DNA of 64,000 bases, taken from the NCBI GenBank assembly GCA_963741385.1, contig CAVUHO010000010.1, positions 868,001 to 932,000 on the forward strand. Direction: 5' to 3'. The first letter of the stretch is position 1, and each line of letters begins with the position of its first letter. Below are positions 22,771-32,385 of this stretch, in pieces. The translations under genes and the position numbers were made by a program. This stretch comes from Sulfomarinibacter sp963741385. GTDB taxonomy: Bacteria; Acidobacteriota; Thermoanaerobaculia; Thermoanaerobaculales; Sulfomarinibacteraceae. Below the pieces are notes generated by a model that saw nothing but the letters and a program-made list of their open reading frames with translations, did not search any database and was not told where the DNA came from.

Positions 22771-24600
22771 CTACCTGCCCCCGGGGTGCGGTGGCGGTTC
22801 GACGATCGGCGGCGCCGTATCGGCGTGGTCGAGCGGGGAGTCAGCGGCACCGAGACCGAGATAGGCCTCGATCACCCGACCCACCACCGGTGCGGCGGCG
22901 CGGCTGCCGTCCCCGCCGTGTTCGACGATTGCGGCGACGACGATCTCGGGTTCGTCGAGCGGCGCCCAGCCCACGAACCATGCGTGGTGCTGGAGATGGG
23001 ATTCGAGCTGGTCGGAGGAGACGCCCTCCTGAAGACGCACGACCTGTGCGGTCCCGGTCTTGCCGGCCACCGGGAGAGCGCTCAACCTGCGGGCCGTCCC
23101 GTTCGGCCCGTGAACAACTTCGGCGAGGGCGGCGGTGACCAGAGCCAGGTCGTGTTGATCGATCTCCAGGGGCGGTACGTCCCGGTTTTGGGCTGGTACC
23201 AGGACCGGGTACGACGGGTGACCGCCGTTGGCCAGCATGGCGAATGCCCTCGCGAGCTGCACCACCGTCACCAGCAGGGGGCCCTGACCGATGGACACGG
23301 AAACCGCCTCCCCGGGGTACCACGGGGTGTTTCTCACGCGCCGGCTCCATTCCGGCGTGCCGATCAGCCCGGCGGACTCGAAGGACGGGTCGAGCCCGGT
23401 TCGGTCACCGAAACCGAAATGGCGCAGCCACGCCGCCATGTTCTCGATACCGAGCTTCTGACCGAGGAGGTAGAAGTACACATCACACGACTCGGAGATC
23501 GCACGCTCGAGATTGACGAACCCATGACCGCCGCGCCGCCAGCAGTGAAAACGATGCCCGTAGAGGACGATCGACCCGTTGCAGAACACGGTTGCGTTGG
23601 GGTCGATCAGACCCTCGCTCAGACCGGCGAGGGCGAAAAAGGGTTTGATGGTGGACCCCGGAGGGTAGGCCCCCTGCAGACAACGGTTCTGCAAAGGATG
23701 GCCGGGGTCCTCCTGCAAATCCTTCCAATCGGATCGGCTGAGCCGGCCGCCGAAGACCGCCGGATCGAAGCTCGGCGACGAATAGAGGACCCGCACCGCG
23801 CCATTGCGGGGGTCCAGGGCGACGACCCCGCCCGCCCGGTCGCCCAGCGCTTCCGCGGCCGCCCGCTGGAGAGAAATGTCGAGGGACAAGCCGATGTCGT
23901 GGCCGGCCACCGGACGGACCTCGCGAACGACGCCCAGTTGGCGCCCAACAGCTGAAACCATCATCCACTGTTGCCCGGAAGTGCCTGCGAGAAAGGCCTC
24001 CTGGTCGGCTTCGATGCCGGTGGCGCCGATCATCGCGTCCGGCTCCATCATCGGGTTGGCTTCAGCCTGGGCCTTCGACATCGGGCGCAGGTGACCGACC
24101 GCGTGCGCTGTCAGACTGGCAAAGGGGTAGTGGCGCCGGAATCGACTGACCACCGACAGCTCAGGGTGGTCGCCCTGATGCGAGTGCACGGCCGCGACCT
24201 GGTTCCACGTCAGATTCTCTCCGACGACGAGCGGCGCCTGGCGGCCGATCCGGCGCTCCGCCAGGAGCTCGTGAAAGGTTTGCGTCTCGATGATGCCCTC
24301 ACGAGCGAGGAACAACCCGGTCTCGCCGAGATTGACCGCCTCGTCGGGAAACAGCAGAAGCTCCCATGAAGGGAGGTTTTCTGCCACGACCTCGCCGCGC
24401 CTGTCATAGATCCAACCCCGTGGTGCGGGCAGCGGCAATCGTCGGAGACGGTTGTTTTCGGCGAGAGTCCGCCACGCGGTGCCGTGCGCCAGTTGCAGAT
24501 CTATCAGGCGAAGGTGGATCAGACCGAACAAGGCGAACACGATCAGAAACATCACGACCGCGCGTCGACGAAGCGGACCGATGTCTTCTCTCAGTTCCAT
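22771..24600 (-). CDS. mrdA: Penicillin-binding protein 2 (elongasome transpeptidase)
   Basis: This 609-residue protein has a single N-terminal membrane helix (residues about 15-35), a PBP dimerisation region beginning RGWIYDRRGEVVAEN, and a transpeptidase domain with the active-site tetrad GSTIKP, the SCD motif (ISESCDVYFY) and KTGTAQ. It cross-links peptidoglycan during elongation as partner of RodA. A Pro-rich tail ends the protein. It starts 4 bp after the mreD stop. Confidence 0.95.
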   Translation of the reverse strand: MELREDIGPLRRRAVVMFLIVFALFGLIHLRLIDLQLAHGTAWRTLAENNRLRRLPLPAPRGWIYDRRGEVVAENLPSWELLLFPDEAVNLGETGLFLAREGIIETQTFHELLAERRIGRQAPLVVGENLTWNQVAAVHSHQGDHPELSVVSRFRRHYPFASLTAHAVGHLRPMSKAQAEANPMMEPDAMIGATGIEADQEAFLAGTSGQQWMMVSAVGRQLGVVREVRPVAGHDIGLSLDISLQRAAAEALGDRAGGVVALDPRNGAVRVLYSSPSFDPAVFGGRLSRSDWKDLQEDPGHPLQNRCLQGAYPPGSTIKPFFALAGLSEGLIDPNATVFCNGSIVLYGHRFHCWRRGGHGFVNLERAISESCDVYFYLLGQKLGIENMAAWLRHFGFGDRTGLDPSFESAGLIGTPEWSRRVRNTPWYPGEAVSVSIGQGPLLVTVVQLARAFAMLANGGHPSYPVLVPAQNRDVPPLEIDQHDLALVTAALAEVVHGPNGTARRLSALPVAGKTGTAQVVRLQEGVSSDQLESHLQHHAWFVGWAPLDEPEIVVAAIVEHGGDGSRAAAPVVGRVIEAYLGLGAADSPLDHADTAPPIVEPPPHPGGR

Positions 24601-24604
24601 GATC

Positions 24605-25105
24605 TCAGCGCAGCTTTCGCGCGCGGTAGCTTCGCCACTGACCGGGGAGGTCGAGCGCGAGGGTGATGCCCACCAGACCGCACCAGGCGCCGGTAAGGAG
24701 CACCGAACGCAGCCAATGCATCAAAGTCAGGGAAAACGGGAGGCCGAGAGGGACCAAGGTCGCCTGGCGAACCAAGGTCACCACCGCGGCGCCGACCAGG
24801 CCGAGCAAGGCCCACGCCTTCGGAGAGCGGTCGGCCACCAGGCTCGCGAGGGCGTACAGGGCAAGGCCCGCCGCACTCCAGGCAATCCCGCCGGGTCCGA
24901 TCACGGGTTCCAATAACACATCCCAACTGAGGCCGATCAACAGCGCCTCGTACGGCCAAACCCGTTCCCGCTGTAGCAACGCGGCGGCGACAATCCACAC
25001 CACCGGCAGGATGATTTCGCCAGTCCATGGCGGCAGCCCGGGCATGCCCATTATCCGCTGGATCAGGAGAGTCAACAGGACCGGAAGGATGAGTCTGACC
25101 CGCAT
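24605..25105 (-). CDS. mreD: Rod shape-determining protein MreD
   Basis: This 166-residue membrane protein has five or so hydrophobic segments. The sequence is poorly conserved, as usual for MreD, so the call rests on size, topology and position between mreC and mrdA. ATG 25105 follows a GGTGAG site; an earlier in-frame start would add a charged, non-hydrophobic leader. MreD links MreC to the elongation complex in the inner membrane. Confidence 0.85.
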   Translation of the reverse strand: MRVRLILPVLLTLLIQRIMGMPGLPPWTGEIILPVVWIVAAALLQRERVWPYEALLIGLSWDVLLEPVIGPGGIAWSAAGLALYALASLVADRSPKAWALLGLVGAAVVTLVRQATLVPLGLPFSLTLMHWLRSVLLTGAWCGLVGITLALDLPGQWRSYRARKLR

Positions 25106-25189
25106 CTCACCGACCTCGCGACGCTGGCGAACACGAACAGCAGGCCTCACCGCCCGGTGGCCCGCCCCACCGTGCAACGACTGTCGTTG

Positions 25190-26014
25190 TCATTCGGTCC
25201 CACCCCCGCTCGCCGCCGACCACAGGGGGAGAAGCACGACGACCCGGGTATTTCGAAGGTCGGCGGTCGGCGCGGCCCCAATCTCCAGAAACGGGTCATC
25301 GGTCTCCCGGATACGGACCACGGTTGCCACCGCGATGCCAGGTGGAAAAACCCCATCACCGCCACTCGTGATCAGGACCTGACCCCTCTCGATCCGTGCC
25401 TGCCGCGGGACGTACGCCACCGTGACGGTCTCGCCGCCGGTGCCGACCACCAGGCCCTGGACGGAGGTGTCGAAAGATTGAACGGCAGCCGCGGCCGCAC
25501 CGTGGGTGATCAGCTGCAGCCAGTGGCGAGAGCCCTCGCTGCGCAGCACCCGGCCCACCAACCCGCCCGCGGTGACTGCCGGCGTATCGCGCGGAAGGTA
25601 GACCGCGGCTGCCGTCCGGACTTCCATGGTCCCGGCAGCAATATCGCGATAGGTGCAGCGGGCCACCACCGCACCGTTCGCGAACTCGAGACCCTCGCCC
25701 AGCAGCCCGGCAGCGTCGCGGAGCGCGGCCAGATCTTCCTCGAGGAGCAGGTTCCGTGCCGCGAGACCCGCGACTTCCAACCGCAGGGCCCGGTTGTCGA
25801 GGATGACCTGCCGCAGGTCGGTGGTGCCGCTACTGATGTCACTTGTCAGCTGGCCGACCTGTTGCGCGGACCAAGTCAACGGCCGGCCAACCGCCCGGAT
25901 CCACGTCACCAGCACGGAGACGCCCGCGGGTGTTCGAACCTGCCACGCAGCAATGGCCTCGAGCACGATCCACACGAGAATCGTGAGAACGGCGGGCGGA
26001 CGGGAACCGGTCAT
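25190..26014 (-). CDS. mreC: Rod shape-determining protein MreC
   Basis: This 274-residue protein has an N-terminal membrane helix, a coiled coil (residues about 60-100: LRQVILDNRALRLEVAGLAARNLLLEEDLAALRDAAG) and a C-terminal double beta-barrel domain with GLVGRVL and ITSGGDGVFPPGIAVATV motifs. It is the periplasmic scaffold that activates PBP2. ATG 26014 has GGAG at the right distance. It lies between mreB and mreD in operon order. Confidence 0.93.
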   Translation of the reverse strand: MTGSRPPAVLTILVWIVLEAIAAWQVRTPAGVSVLVTWIRAVGRPLTWSAQQVGQLTSDISSGTTDLRQVILDNRALRLEVAGLAARNLLLEEDLAALRDAAGLLGEGLEFANGAVVARCTYRDIAAGTMEVRTAAAVYLPRDTPAVTAGGLVGRVLRSEGSRHWLQLITHGAAAAAVQSFDTSVQGLVVGTGGETVTVAYVPRQARIERGQVLITSGGDGVFPPGIAVATVVRIRETDDPFLEIGAAPTADLRNTRVVVLLPLWSAASGGGTE

Positions 26015-26108
26015 CGTACGACTCCGTTCCCGACCCCACCGCGACACGGGCACCTCTGGAAACCGAACACTCCGCCATGATACCGCGGAGGAAACCCCCG
26101 GTCGGCCC

Positions 26109-27134
26109 TCAGCTGATGGCAATCTTGCGGAGGAGGTCGATGTTGGTCAGCATCATGCCGGTCCCCCGGACCACGGCCGAGCCGGGCTCCTCGCAATGGG
26201 CCACCGGCAGACCGGTTTCCTCGCGCAGGCGTTTGTCGAGGTTCTTGAGCAGCGAGCCTCCTCCGGCGAGGATGATTCCCTTGTCGATGATGTCCGCAGA
26301 AAGCTCGGGAGGGGTCTGCTCGAGGGCGTTGCGGACTGCGTCGACGATCGTTGACACGATCTCGGTGAGGGCCTCTCGGATCTCCTCGTCGGTGATGGTC
26401 AGGTTCTTCGGCACACCCTCCACGAGGTCCCGGCCCTTGACCTCCATGGTCAGGGGCTCGTCGAGCGGATAGGCCGACCCGATCGCGATCTTGATCTGCT
26501 CCGCGGTGCGCTCGCCGACTAAGATGTTGTACTTCTTTTTGAGGTAGTGAATGATCGCCTCGTCCATCTCGTTGCCGGCGACCCGGACCGAACGTGAGTA
26601 GACCACGCCGGCCAGTGAAATCACGGCCACATCCGAAGTGCCGCCGCCGATGTCCACGATCATGTTGCCGGAGGGTTCGGTGATCGGCAGACCGGCGCCG
26701 ATGGCGGCTGCCGTCGCCTGTTCGATGAGGTAGACCTCCGACGCCCCGGCCTTGAGCGCGGTGTCTCTGACCGCGCGTTTCTCGACCTGGGTGATTTCGG
26801 ACGGCACCGAGATGATGATCCTGGGCCTGACCAGGAAGGAGCGGCCGTGGGCCTTGCGGATGAAGTGCTCGAGCATCTTTTCGGTGACCTCGAAGTCGGC
26901 GATCACGCCGTCCTTCATCGGCCGGATTGCCTGGATGTTACTTGGCGTCTTGCCCAGCATTTCCTTGGCTTTGGAGCCGACCGCCTCGACGCGGTTGGTG
27001 ATCCGGTTGACGGCAACGATTGATGGCTCGCAGACACAGATACCGCGGCCCCGCACGTAGACGAGGGTGTTGGCGGTGCCGAGGTCAATCGCCAGATCGG
27101 ATGAGAACAGCCCCAACAGGCTGGAAAAATTCAT
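26109..27134 (-). CDS. mreB: Rod shape-determining actin homologue MreB
   Basis: This 341-residue actin-like ATPase has phosphate-1 DLAIDLGTANTLVYV, connect motifs, phosphate-2 IVDIGGGTSDVAVISL and adenosine motif IILAGGGSLLKN. An N-terminal MNFSSLLGLFSSD stretch could form the membrane-binding amphipathic helix. It directs lateral wall growth. The ATG overlaps the stop of the upstream fecR-like gene (TGATG), behind GGAGG, so translation of the two is likely coupled. Confidence 0.97.
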   Translation of the reverse strand: MNFSSLLGLFSSDLAIDLGTANTLVYVRGRGICVCEPSIVAVNRITNRVEAVGSKAKEMLGKTPSNIQAIRPMKDGVIADFEVTEKMLEHFIRKAHGRSFLVRPRIIISVPSEITQVEKRAVRDTALKAGASEVYLIEQATAAAIGAGLPITEPSGNMIVDIGGGTSDVAVISLAGVVYSRSVRVAGNEMDEAIIHYLKKKYNILVGERTAEQIKIAIGSAYPLDEPLTMEVKGRDLVEGVPKNLTITDEEIREALTEIVSTIVDAVRNALEQTPPELSADIIDKGIILAGGGSLLKNLDKRLREETGLPVAHCEEPGSAVVRGTGMMLTNIDLLRKIAIS

Positions 27135-28552
27135 CAATAAACCTCCACGAACACGCGCTCCCGGTGTTCGCTGTGATTGCCCGATGGATCGGTGGCGACG
27201 ATCAGGATGTCGTTCCACCCCTCCTTGAACATCTCCACCGTTTTGCGGAACTTGCCCGCGACGCCGAGTTCCACCCGTTCGCCGTTGATGGTGATGGTGG
27301 CGCCGACTTCCGTCGATCCCTCGATGATGAACATCCGACCGAGCTGCTGGGGTGGGTTGATGATCAACTCGGGTGGCGTGGTGTCCTCGAGGACTTCGTT
27401 GTCGACTGAAGAAAAGACCCTGAATCTCCGCGCCGGACTCCACTCGGACGAGGGCGAATCCCCACTGCGACAGGCGACTCTCCAGAAGTAGGTACCGGGG
27501 TTGACCAACTTCATACGGACCTTGTCCCTGGCGAGGTCGGGCGAATCCACATCCAACTGCGTCGAATCGAAATTCTTGGATCGACCGACCTGGAGGTGAA
27601 CCATTCCGGCGGCGGGGCGGCCCCGCCATGCGAGCTCGATCACCTGCTGCTGTCCGACGTCGAACCCGACATTGTTCTGTGGAGCGATTTGCAGAGGGGC
27701 GGCCGGGATCTGTTGTTTTTCGGAAATCGCCCCACCCACACTGGCGGCTGCCGCCTCACGCTCGTTGATGACGATCTCATCGCCACGGGTGCTGCGAATC
27801 CTGGCCGAACCCTGGAAGGTGGCGACGCGGGTTTTCTGGTCGTCGGCGGCCACGTCGACCGCGACCCGGCTGTCCCGGTCGATCTCGGTCTGGGCCGTGT
27901 CGGTGGTTACAGTGGACGGCGTGCCCGAGGTGTAGACGTTGATCCGGCCGACGATCATCTTCACCGTGCCGCTCGACTCCGGTGACATTTCGTTGTGGAT
28001 CTCGAGGAGTGAGTTCGGTGCGATACGGTACAGACTCCCGTCGGCGAACAGAATCTCGGCCTCACCGTCGCGTCCGGTGCGGACAAAATCACCGTTGAAA
28101 ACCGGCTGTTGCTCGTTGCCGCCTTCCCACCCCGTCTGGCCGGCGCGCTGGATTTCGACGCGCCCCTCGAGACTGAAGAACTTCCCGGCCCCCACCAACT
28201 CACCGCCGGCGCCGGCAAGGGCCTCGAACCGCCGCCGCGCGCCGTCGGCGAGGGTCTCCGCCTCATCCCATCGGCCCTCGATGAACGAAGTACGGGCTGT
28301 GTCGAGCTGTTCGGAGGCATTTCGGAGTTCGCCGCGCCACTGCGCCGGCAGCGGCTGTTCTTCAGCGTCGGCGAGGGCGGCCGCCGCACGGTCGATGGCC
28401 CGGCTGGCGCGGGCCTGCGGCGGGAGGTTGAGGCTCTTGTAGGCGAAGAAGACCAGGGCCGCGGCGATACAGCCGACAGTGATCACCGCCAAGAGTGTTC
28501 TCAGCGGTTGCACGCGGATCACTATCCAATCGAGTTCCAAGCCTCTGGCCAC
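27134..28552 (-). CDS. FecR-domain membrane-anchored protein upstream of mreB
   Basis: This protein of about 472 residues has an N-terminal membrane helix (LLAVITVGCIAAALVFFAY), a helical stretch (residues 50-110), a FecR-like beta domain (FSLEGRVEIQRAGQTGWEGG ... FADGSLYRIAPNSLLEI ... VNVYTSG-type INVYTSG) and one or two Ig-like beta domains near the C-terminus (TPPELIINPPQQLGRMFIIEGSTEVGATITINGERV). Much of it would be outside the membrane. GTG 28552 has GGAGG 10 nt upstream. It is translationally coupled to mreB; a role in envelope or shape is inference from that alone. No sigma/FecI partner is present. Confidence 0.8.
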   Translation of the reverse strand: MARGLELDWIVIRVQPLRTLLAVITVGCIAAALVFFAYKSLNLPPQARASRAIDRAAAALADAEEQPLPAQWRGELRNASEQLDTARTSFIEGRWDEAETLADGARRRFEALAGAGGELVGAGKFFSLEGRVEIQRAGQTGWEGGNEQQPVFNGDFVRTGRDGEAEILFADGSLYRIAPNSLLEIHNEMSPESSGTVKMIVGRINVYTSGTPSTVTTDTAQTEIDRDSRVAVDVAADDQKTRVATFQGSARIRSTRGDEIVINEREAAAASVGGAISEKQQIPAAPLQIAPQNNVGFDVGQQQVIELAWRGRPAAGMVHLQVGRSKNFDSTQLDVDSPDLARDKVRMKLVNPGTYFWRVACRSGDSPSSEWSPARRFRVFSSVDNEVLEDTTPPELIINPPQQLGRMFIIEGSTEVGATITINGERVELGVAGKFRKTVEMFKEGWNDILIVATDPSGNHSEHRERVFVEVY

Positions 28553-28686
28553 GGCCGCCGTTCCTCCAAAAAACACCGTAACACGAGCCTTATCAAGCGG
28601 CAAGCAACTCCTCGAGACGCGCCCCCCGGGGTCATTTGCAGGCCCGAACAACGGCGCTCGATCGTCACCATTCTCCCTCGCCGAGG

Positions 28687-28715
28687 TTGCACCACCAGGT
28701 CGGCTCCGTTACACT
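28687..28715 (+). promoter_or_regulatory. Promoter of ppiD-ruvA
   Basis: TTGCAC (28687-28692) and TACACT (28710-28715) are spaced by 17 bp and lie 36 bp before the ppiD ATG, in the divergent region between the mre operon and ppiD. Confidence 0.6.
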
Positions 28716-28751
28716 GCGCTGTCCCGAAGCGTCGGTCGGGTGGAGGACTGC

Positions 28752-30707
28752 ATGGCTCTCAAATGGTTACGTGACAACCTACGTCATCTCAAGTTCATTT
28801 TGTGGGGCGTGGTGCTCGTATTCGTTTTGCTGGTGTTCGTTGACTGGGGATCGGGGCGCGCGGGGGGCGGGGGCGGTGGCAATCCGGCAGTTCGAGTCGG
28901 CAAACGGGCCGTGTCGGAGCAGGAATTTCTGAACGAGATGCGGCGTATCGACCAGCGGTATTCCCAGATCTACGGTGAGCGCTGGAATGAGCTCCGCGCC
29001 CAGGTCGATCTTGCCGGCCAGACGGCAAACTACTTCATCGATCGCGAACTCCAGCTCACCGAGGCCGCGCGAATCGGCGTGTTCGTGACCGCCGAGGAGC
29101 TGCGCCAGGCGATCCTCGACAACCCGACGTTCCAACGTGAGGGCGGCGAGTTCGTCGGCGCCGAGACCTATGAGCGGATTGTCCGCGGGTACTTCCGCAT
29201 GTCGCCGCAGGAGTTCGAGGCGAGGCTCACCGAGGATCTGACCATCGGCAAGTTCAACGGTCTGGCCGAACGCAGTGTGTGGGTCGACAACGCCGAGGTC
29301 GAACAGGAGTTTCGCCGCCAGCGCGAACAGGTCGACCTCGAGGTCGTCCCGGTTCGCTACGAACCATTCCTTGGCGAGGTCGTCGTCACCGATGACGAAG
29401 CCCTCGCCGAGTATGAGCGGACCTCAGCGGACTACCACCGGAACGAACAGCGGGTCCTGCGCTATCTGGTCGTGGAAACCTCCAAGTTGCGCCGCACTCT
29501 GCCGGTCGAAGAGACCGAGCTTCGAACCTACTACGAGTCGCACAAAGACGAGTTTCTCGAGGGCGAGCAGGCAAACGCACGCCACATCCTGATCAAGGTC
29601 TCTCCGAACGCTTCCGAGGCGGAGCAGACCGACGCCGAACTCCACGCCAGGGGTGTCGCCCAGATCGCACGGAGCGGCGCCGACTTCGGCGAACTCGCGG
29701 CCAAGCACTCCGATGATACGGGGTCGGCGTCGGCGGCGGGCGATCTCGGGTGGTTCGGCCGGGGCCGCATGGTCAAGGAGTTCGAGGACGCCGTGTTCTC
29801 GGCGAAACCCGGCGAGATCGTGGGTCCCATCAAGAGCGAGTTCGGGTACCACATCATCCGCGTCGACGGGTTCCGCCCCGAGCATCAGCGACCGTTCGAG
29901 GAAGTTGAAGAGCAGGTTCGGTTCGCCGTCCTGGAAGGGCGCGCCGCGGCCGAAGCTGCGTCGAGGGCGGAGGCGTTGGCGAGGCGTCTGCAGTCCGAGA
30001 AACTGACGACCGACGAGGCCTGGCAGGCGATCGCCGACGAAGACGAGGCGGTGGTGCTCAACCGCAGCCCATCCTTTGCAGCAGGGGAGAGTATCCCGGG
30101 CATGGCGCAGGGTGGCGAGCTCGCCGACGAAGCGTTCACCGCGATGATCGGAGACGTCGGCAGCCCGCTGGCCGTGCCGCGCGGCTGGATCGTGTGGCAG
30201 CTGGCGGAGATCCAACCCGAGGGCATCCGGCCGTTCGAAGACGTGCGGCCCGCGGTGGAACAGAAGCTGCGCCGCGACAAAGCCATGGCCCTTGCCCTTG
30301 GACAAGCGGCAGCGGTGGCCGAGCGGTGGCGGACAGGAGAGGAAGCGGCAGTGATCGCCAAGGAGATCGGTTCGTCGGTGACCGAGGCCCCCGGCCACCG
30401 CCGGGGAATGCAGGTCGGCAGTCTCGGCGTCCTCCCCGCCATCGACAGCGCGGTGTTTGCAGCCGCGGTCGGCGACGTGCTCGAGCCGATAGCAATCGGC
30501 AACAAGGGCGTCATGGTGGTTCGGGTCACGGGGATGGTTCGTGCCGACGAGTCCGAGTTCGCGGCCGAAATGGAAAACCTCCGCGCTCGACTGATGGCCG
30601 ACCGGGCGGGGCAACTGATGCGATCGATTTTCAATGAGCGCCGGCGCGACACCGTGGTGACCGTCGACAACGAACTGCTGCAGCGTTTCGCGCCCGCCAA
30701 CTCATGA
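28752..30707 (+). CDS. ppiD: PpiD/SurA-type periplasmic peptidyl-prolyl isomerase, membrane anchored
   Basis: This 651-residue protein has a short cytoplasmic tail, one membrane helix (FILWGVVLVFVLLVFVDW), a SurA_N-like chaperone region (VGKRAVSEQEFLNEMRRIDQRYS) and a parvulin domain (EQANARHILIKVS ... FGELAAKHSDDTGSASAAGDLGWFGRGRMVKEFEDAVFSAKPGEIVGPIKSEFGYHIIRVD). A second, degenerate parvulin-like unit seems to follow. It assists folding of exported proteins. ATG 28752 follows GGAGG. It overlaps ruvA by ATGA. Confidence 0.92.
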   Translation: MALKWLRDNLRHLKFILWGVVLVFVLLVFVDWGSGRAGGGGGGNPAVRVGKRAVSEQEFLNEMRRIDQRYSQIYGERWNELRAQVDLAGQTANYFIDRELQLTEAARIGVFVTAEELRQAILDNPTFQREGGEFVGAETYERIVRGYFRMSPQEFEARLTEDLTIGKFNGLAERSVWVDNAEVEQEFRRQREQVDLEVVPVRYEPFLGEVVVTDDEALAEYERTSADYHRNEQRVLRYLVVETSKLRRTLPVEETELRTYYESHKDEFLEGEQANARHILIKVSPNASEAEQTDAELHARGVAQIARSGADFGELAAKHSDDTGSASAAGDLGWFGRGRMVKEFEDAVFSAKPGEIVGPIKSEFGYHIIRVDGFRPEHQRPFEEVEEQVRFAVLEGRAAAEAASRAEALARRLQSEKLTTDEAWQAIADEDEAVVLNRSPSFAAGESIPGMAQGGELADEAFTAMIGDVGSPLAVPRGWIVWQLAEIQPEGIRPFEDVRPAVEQKLRRDKAMALALGQAAAVAERWRTGEEAAVIAKEIGSSVTEAPGHRRGMQVGSLGVLPAIDSAVFAAAVGDVLEPIAIGNKGVMVVRVTGMVRADESEFAAEMENLRARLMADRAGQLMRSIFNERRRDTVVTVDNELLQRFAPANS

Positions 30708-31270
30708 TCGGTCGGCTCGAGGGCCGACTCCACCGGGTGGAACCGGGGACGGTTCTGGTCGACGTCGGCGGCGTCGGTTACAAGGTGGCGACGACCCTGC
30801 GGGTTTTCGATCAGCTGACCGATGGCGAGCGGGCCGTGTTCTGGATCCACACCCAGGTGCGGGACGATGCCATCGTACTTTTCGGGTTTGCAGACCGTCA
30901 GGAGCTCGACGCGTTCGAGAAGCTGATCGCAGTCGCCGGGGTCGGGCCGCGGACGGCTCTCGGAGTGCTGTCGGTGTTGACTGCGGCCGAACTCGCGCGG
31001 GCGGTGGAGGGTAAAGACGCCGCCCTTTTGCAGCGCAGCCCGGGAGTCGGTCGGAAGACCGCCGAGCGGATCCTTCTCGAGCTCAAGGACCGGTTGGGCC
31101 CGGTTGGCTCGTCCGTCGCCGACAGTCGCGCGGACGCGGTGTCGGCGCTGGCCAACCTCGGATACCCCCAGCGGGACGCAGCGCGGGCGGTGGACGCCGT
31201 GTGGTCCGAAGCTGCGGGCGGCGATCTCGGCGAGATCCTCCGGCTGGCGCTGCAGAAGCTGACGCGCTGA
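30704..31270 (+). CDS. ruvA: Holliday junction branch migration protein RuvA
   Basis: This 188-residue protein has the RuvA N-terminal OB domain (MIGRLEGRLHRVEPGTVLVDVGGVGYKV), helix-hairpin-helix motifs (VAGVGPRTALGVLS; SPGVGRKTAERILLEL) and a C-terminal RuvB-binding domain (SALANLGYPQRDAARAVDAV). It binds Holliday junctions and loads RuvB. It starts inside the ppiD stop and ruvB follows 77 bp later. No ruvC is present in the window. Confidence 0.95.
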   Translation: MIGRLEGRLHRVEPGTVLVDVGGVGYKVATTLRVFDQLTDGERAVFWIHTQVRDDAIVLFGFADRQELDAFEKLIAVAGVGPRTALGVLSVLTAAELARAVEGKDAALLQRSPGVGRKTAERILLELKDRLGPVGSSVADSRADAVSALANLGYPQRDAARAVDAVWSEAAGGDLGEILRLALQKLTR

Positions 31271-31347
31271 CGACCCACCCGGCCACCCGGATACTGCATC
31301 TTGCGTCCTGCCCCATACCCGCCACGTCGGCGATAGGATAAAGTCGC

Positions 31348-32385
31348 ATGGTGACCGACGAGGTTCTGACCGGTGACGCCCGGCCCGAGGAGATACCGCT
31401 CGAGGAGAGCCTGCGGCCCCGTCGGCTGGATGAGTTTGTCGGGCAGAAACGGTTGACCGCCAACCTCGGGGTTTTCATCAGCGCCGCCCGGCACCGCAGC
31501 GAGGCCCTCGACCACGCCCTCTTCTTCGGTCCGCCGGGTCTCGGGAAAACCACGCTGGCGTGCATCATCGCCCACGAAATGGGGGCCCAGCTCCACATGT
31601 CCTCGGGCCCCGTGCTTGAACGAGCGGGCGACCTTGCGGCCATGCTCACCAACCTCCAGCCCGGAGATGTCTTGTTCATCGACGAGATCCACCGCCTGCC
31701 GGCGGCGGTCGAAGAAATCCTCTATCCCGCGATGGAGGACTTCGAGCTCGACCTGGTGATCGGCCAGGGACCGGCGGCGCGCAGCGTTCGGTTGAGCCTG
31801 CCACGCTTCACCCTGGTCGGCGCGACCACCCGTACGGGCCTGCTGACGGCCCCACTGCGCGATCGGTTCGGGATCGTCCACCGCCTCGAGTTCTACCCGG
31901 CCGACGAGCTCGCGGTGATCGTCGGGAGGTCCGCCGGCATCCTCGGGATCGAAATTTCAGACGCCGCCGCCGCCGAGATCGCCTGTCGCGCGCGCGGCAC
32001 GCCACGGATCGCCAACCGGCTGTTGCGCAGGGTGCGGGACTTCGCCCACCACCTGGGGTCGGAGACGGTGACCCTCGAGGCGACGCGGTGGGGTCTGGAA
32101 CAGATGGAGGTCGACGCCTTCGGTCTCGACCACCTCGATCGCCAGCTCCTGACCACCATCATCGACGTCTACGACGGCGGCCCGGTGGGGCTCAACGCCC
32201 TGGCGGCATCGATCGGCGAGGACCGCGGGACGCTCGAGGACATTCACGAGCCCTACCTCCTGCAGATCGGACTGCTGCAGCGGACCCCGCGGGGACGGAC
32301 GGTGACCGCGCGGGCCTACCGCCACCTCGGTCTCGAGCCGCGCAGCGGCGATGGCCGCCTGTTCACGGAGCGGGAGTCGGGTTGA
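31348..32385 (+). CDS. ruvB: Holliday junction helicase RuvB
   Basis: This 345-residue AAA+ motor has the opening RPRRLDEFVGQ, Walker A GPPGLGKTT, Walker B LFIDEIHRL, the sensor 1 GATTRTGLLTAPLRDRFG and a C-terminal winged helix (DRGTLEDIHEPYLLQIGLLQRTPRGR). It drives branch migration with RuvA. A TAGGAT box (31334-31339) lies 8 nt before ATG 31348 with no ribosome site, so a leaderless message from a second promoter is possible. Its stop overlaps the TTG start of the next gene. Confidence 0.97.
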   Translation: MVTDEVLTGDARPEEIPLEESLRPRRLDEFVGQKRLTANLGVFISAARHRSEALDHALFFGPPGLGKTTLACIIAHEMGAQLHMSSGPVLERAGDLAAMLTNLQPGDVLFIDEIHRLPAAVEEILYPAMEDFELDLVIGQGPAARSVRLSLPRFTLVGATTRTGLLTAPLRDRFGIVHRLEFYPADELAVIVGRSAGILGIEISDAAAAEIACRARGTPRIANRLLRRVRDFAHHLGSETVTLEATRWGLEQMEVDAFGLDHLDRQLLTTIIDVYDGGPVGLNALAASIGEDRGTLEDIHEPYLLQIGLLQRTPRGRTVTARAYRHLGLEPRSGDGRLFTERESG

